The position numbers were made by a program, and so were the translations under genes. Positions 13,061 through 14,602 of a DNA stretch of 14,602 nt are shown piece after piece (position 1 is the first letter of the stretch; each line of letters opens with the position of its first letter). A model generated the notes under the pieces. The model saw only the letters and a program-made list of their open reading frames with translations, was not told where the DNA came from and ran no database searches. Origin of the DNA: Actinomycetota bacterium (GTDB lineage Bacteria > Actinomycetota > Thermoleophilia > RBG-16-64-13); NCBI GenBank assembly GCA_003157225.1, contig PMIZ01000437.1, positions 14,449-29,050 on the forward strand, given 5' to 3'.

Positions 13061-13981
13061 ATGGCCATGAGAAAGGCCCTGCTGTTCTTCGACCTGGCGC
13101 GCAGCAGATCCGCGCTCTTCTCGGTGAGCGAGCCCGTCTTGGGTGCCATGCTGGCCGGCAGGGCCATTCCTTCGGCGCGGGTGTCGTTGCTTGGGCTCCT
13201 CGCGGCCGTAGCCGGGTACTTCTGCGTGTACTCGCTGAACGATCTGCTCGACCTCAAAGCCGACCGGGAAGACCTCCGGCTGACCGCTGCCGACCCCCAG
13301 GAGTGGAACCCCGAAGTGGTCCACATGGACATCGTGACCCTTAGGCACCCGGTAGCGGCCGGTGCGATACCTTTGTGGGCAGCTGCTACCTGGGTCGCCG
13401 TACTCGGGGCGATAGGCTTGGCGGCGGCATACCTCCTGCGGCCGCTCTGCGCCTGGCTCTTCATCGCCTGTGCCCTGCTCCAGGTCTTCTACTGCAGCCT
13501 AAGGCGCCGCACCTGGCTCAAGGTGGTACCGGCCAGTACGATGGTGGCCCTTGGCGGCCTGGCCGGATGGTTCGCGGTAGGAAGGGCGACCTGGGGCGCG
13601 GTTGCCTTCTTCTTTCTGCTCTTCGGCTGGGAGATGTTCGGGCGCAACCTCTCCAACGATCTTGCCGATGTCAGCCACGACAGAGGCGTGGGCATCACGA
13701 CTCTAGCCAGCACTCACGGCTCTGGCGCGGCGGTGAAGGCCATTGTCACCGGCGCCGCGCTGATGCCCTTCGTCGGCGCCGTCCAGCCCGGATCCTGGGT
13801 CGCGCGTTTGCTGCTCGCGCTGGCCGCACTGGCCACAATGACCATACCCGCCTACCTTCTTGCCCGCGCTCGGGGAACGGAGCCCGCGGCCCAGAGGTAC
13901 TTCAATCGCGCCACCTTCTTTCCGCCCACCGCCGCTGCCTGCATGATCGTGCTCGCGCTGGTCCACAGCCTGCGCGGCTAG
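13061..13981 (+). CDS. UbiA-family prenyltransferase
   Basis: This 306-residue membrane prenyltransferase joins an isoprenyl diphosphate to an aromatic or other polar acceptor, as in quinone, heme O, chlorophyll or archaeal-type lipid synthesis. Both Mg-diphosphate motifs are present: NDLLDLKAD (60-68, NDxxDxxxD) and NDLADVSHD (199-207, NDxxDxxxD). Hydrophobic helices lie near 19-33, 43-59, 105-125, 128-145, 155-174, 179-193, 226-243, 248-268 and 284-303. Between the first motif and RHPVAAG (95-101) there are about 27 residues, including DPQEWNPEVVHMD, a longer loop than the usual short one ending in RPIAAG; this loop may shape the acceptor site. The start is ATG at 13061 (alternative ATG two codons later), with a G-rich weak ribosome site nine bases upstream. 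Its stop overlaps the stop of the 45-residue minus-strand ORF. The acceptor cannot be predicted from sequence. Confidence 0.92.
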   Translation: MAMRKALLFFDLARSRSALFSVSEPVLGAMLAGRAIPSARVSLLGLLAAVAGYFCVYSLNDLLDLKADREDLRLTAADPQEWNPEVVHMDIVTLRHPVAAGAIPLWAAATWVAVLGAIGLAAAYLLRPLCAWLFIACALLQVFYCSLRRRTWLKVVPASTMVALGGLAGWFAVGRATWGAVAFFFLLFGWEMFGRNLSNDLADVSHDRGVGITTLASTHGSGAAVKAIVTGAALMPFVGAVQPGSWVARLLLALAALATMTIPAYLLARARGTEPAAQRYFNRATFFPPTAAACMIVLALVHSLRG

Positions 13982-14115
13982 GAGAGCACCTCCACCACGG
14001 GGATGGCCGGGGCACCGACGCCGGCGGTCCCTGTCGGCAGGTTGTGGAGGATCCAGATCAGGACGAGCAGGGCGAGCGCTGCGAACGGCAGGTAGGCCGA
14101 ACGGCTGCCTCTCAC
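13978..14115 (-). CDS. Small single-TM protein (45 aa) downstream of SDR gene
   Basis: This 45-residue ORF starts at GTG 14115. Its N-terminus is basic (RGSRS), followed by one hydrophobic helix of about 17 residues (YLPFAALALLVLIWILHN region, 8-25) and a short outer tail. Almost every codon ends in G or C, as in the real genes around it, and the hydrophobic pattern is typical of single-pass proteins. There is no clear ribosome site. It lies 39 bases after the SDR stop and is in frame with it, with no further stop between. Its own stop (minus TAG, plus 13978-13980) shares CTAG with the UbiA stop, so the two genes end tail to tail. The function is unknown. Confidence 0.55.
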   Translation of the reverse strand: MRGSRSAYLPFAALALLVLIWILHNLPTGTAGVGAPAIPVVEVLS

Positions 14116-14154
14116 CGACGCCCAGTCACGCGCCTCAGCGGGCCTAGCAGGCTG

Positions 14155-14602
14155 CTAGTGCGGGGTCACGCCAGCGTCGACCAGCAGGGTCTGGCAGGTC
14201 ATGAAGTCGCTGTCCGCGGACGCGAGGAAGAAGGCCGGACCGGCCAGGTCGTCGGGGACCTCGTTGCGTTCGTGCAGCGCCTGCCGAGCGCGGTTGTCCG
14301 AGTACCACTCCGGGGAGTCCTTGGTCAGCTCGATTTGCGCCCCACTCACGGTGAAGCCGGGTGCGATGGCATTCACTCTGATCCCGAACTCGCCGAGTTC
14401 CCTGCCCACCGAGTGCGTGAACCCAAGAACGCCGCCCTTGCTCGTTGAGTAGTGGATGAAACCCGGCACACCCTGGAAGAAGGTGGACGAGCTCAGGTTG
14501 ATGATCTTGCCGTAGCTCTGGGCCTTCATGTATGGAAAGACCGCTTGCGTGCAGAACCACATGCCCCGAAGGTTCACGGCCTGCATCTTGTCCCACTCCT
14601 CG
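14155..14602 (-). CDS. Short-chain dehydrogenase/reductase (SDR), C-terminal part (5' end outside window)
   Basis: This is the C-terminal 148 residues of a FabG-like classical SDR, an NAD(P)(H)-dependent oxidoreductase. Counting from the visible Met (14586), N5-L-R-G is the catalytic-Asn segment; INLSSST (29-35) carries the catalytic Ser; YSTSK (46-50) gives the Tyr and Lys; and NAIAPGFTVSG (73-83) is the PG motif beside the nicotinamide. DDLAGPAFFLASADSDFMTCQTLLVDAG near the end follows the usual SDR ending. The cofactor glycine motif lies beyond the right edge, so cofactor preference is not visible. The frame runs on to base 14602 without a start codon. A 45-residue TM protein follows downstream. 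Confidence 0.93.
   Translation of the reverse strand, partial: EEWDKMQAVNLRGMWFCTQAVFPYMKAQSYGKIINLSSSTFFQGVPGFIHYSTSKGGVLGFTHSVGRELGEFGIRVNAIAPGFTVSGAQIELTKDSPEWYSDNRARQALHERNEVPDDLAGPAFFLASADSDFMTCQTLLVDAGVTPH

Noticed and set aside
12557..13348. A 263-residue minus-strand frame reaching into the UbiA gene
   Set aside because: Its upstream part opposes the UbiA gene, and its downstream part is the wrong frame for the two-TM protein. Only the N-terminal MPTFYTNQPP stretch at 12850 seems meaningful.

Overview
The window is GC-rich bacterial DNA with densely packed genes, frequent ATGA stop/start overlaps and several GTG or TTG starts. A GerW/YtfJ-type protein, a PrsA-like foldase lipoprotein with a Thr/Ser-rich tail, and high GC in third codon positions suggest a high-GC Gram-positive lineage, possibly Actinomycetota. 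That placement is an inference. I saw no tRNA, rRNA, CRISPR array, insertion sequence or transposase.

Left part (1-3744): the window opens inside an acyl-CoA/AMP ligase gene on the + strand. Converging on it is a tightly coupled three-gene minus-strand operon: a YgiD-type class III extradiol dioxygenase, a short-chain dehydrogenase/reductase (SDR), and an ERG4/ERG24-type sterol-reductase-like membrane protein. Both junctions are 4-base ATGA overlaps.

Middle part (3869-11069), all + strand: a small single-TM protein and a GerW-like protein form a pair. A foldase lipoprotein, an MGDG-synthase-type glycosyltransferase and a CE4 polysaccharide deacetylase follow, an envelope-type group with gaps of 6-9 bases. 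Next come a pirin with an unusual internal deletion, a short hemerythrin-like protein, and the alpha and beta E1 subunits of a TPP-dependent acetoin/pyruvate-type dehydrogenase. The last three genes overlap or nearly touch. No E2 or E3 gene is visible.

Right part (11070-14602): a weakly supported small ORF, an LPG-synthase-TM/flippase-like membrane protein and a two-TM small protein lie on the minus strand. The small protein's N-terminus appears broken by a run of eight G (C in the coding sense). A UbiA prenyltransferase follows on the + strand. Tail to tail with it are a 45-residue single-TM protein and a truncated SDR on the minus strand.

The most notable points are: (1) the pirin-hemerythrin-E1 gene cluster, which places two iron proteins beside a TPP dehydrogenase; (2) the pirin that keeps all four iron ligands but lacks about 38 residues between them; (3) the coupled extradiol dioxygenase-SDR-sterol reductase operon; and (4) several small membrane proteins that standard annotation would probably miss.
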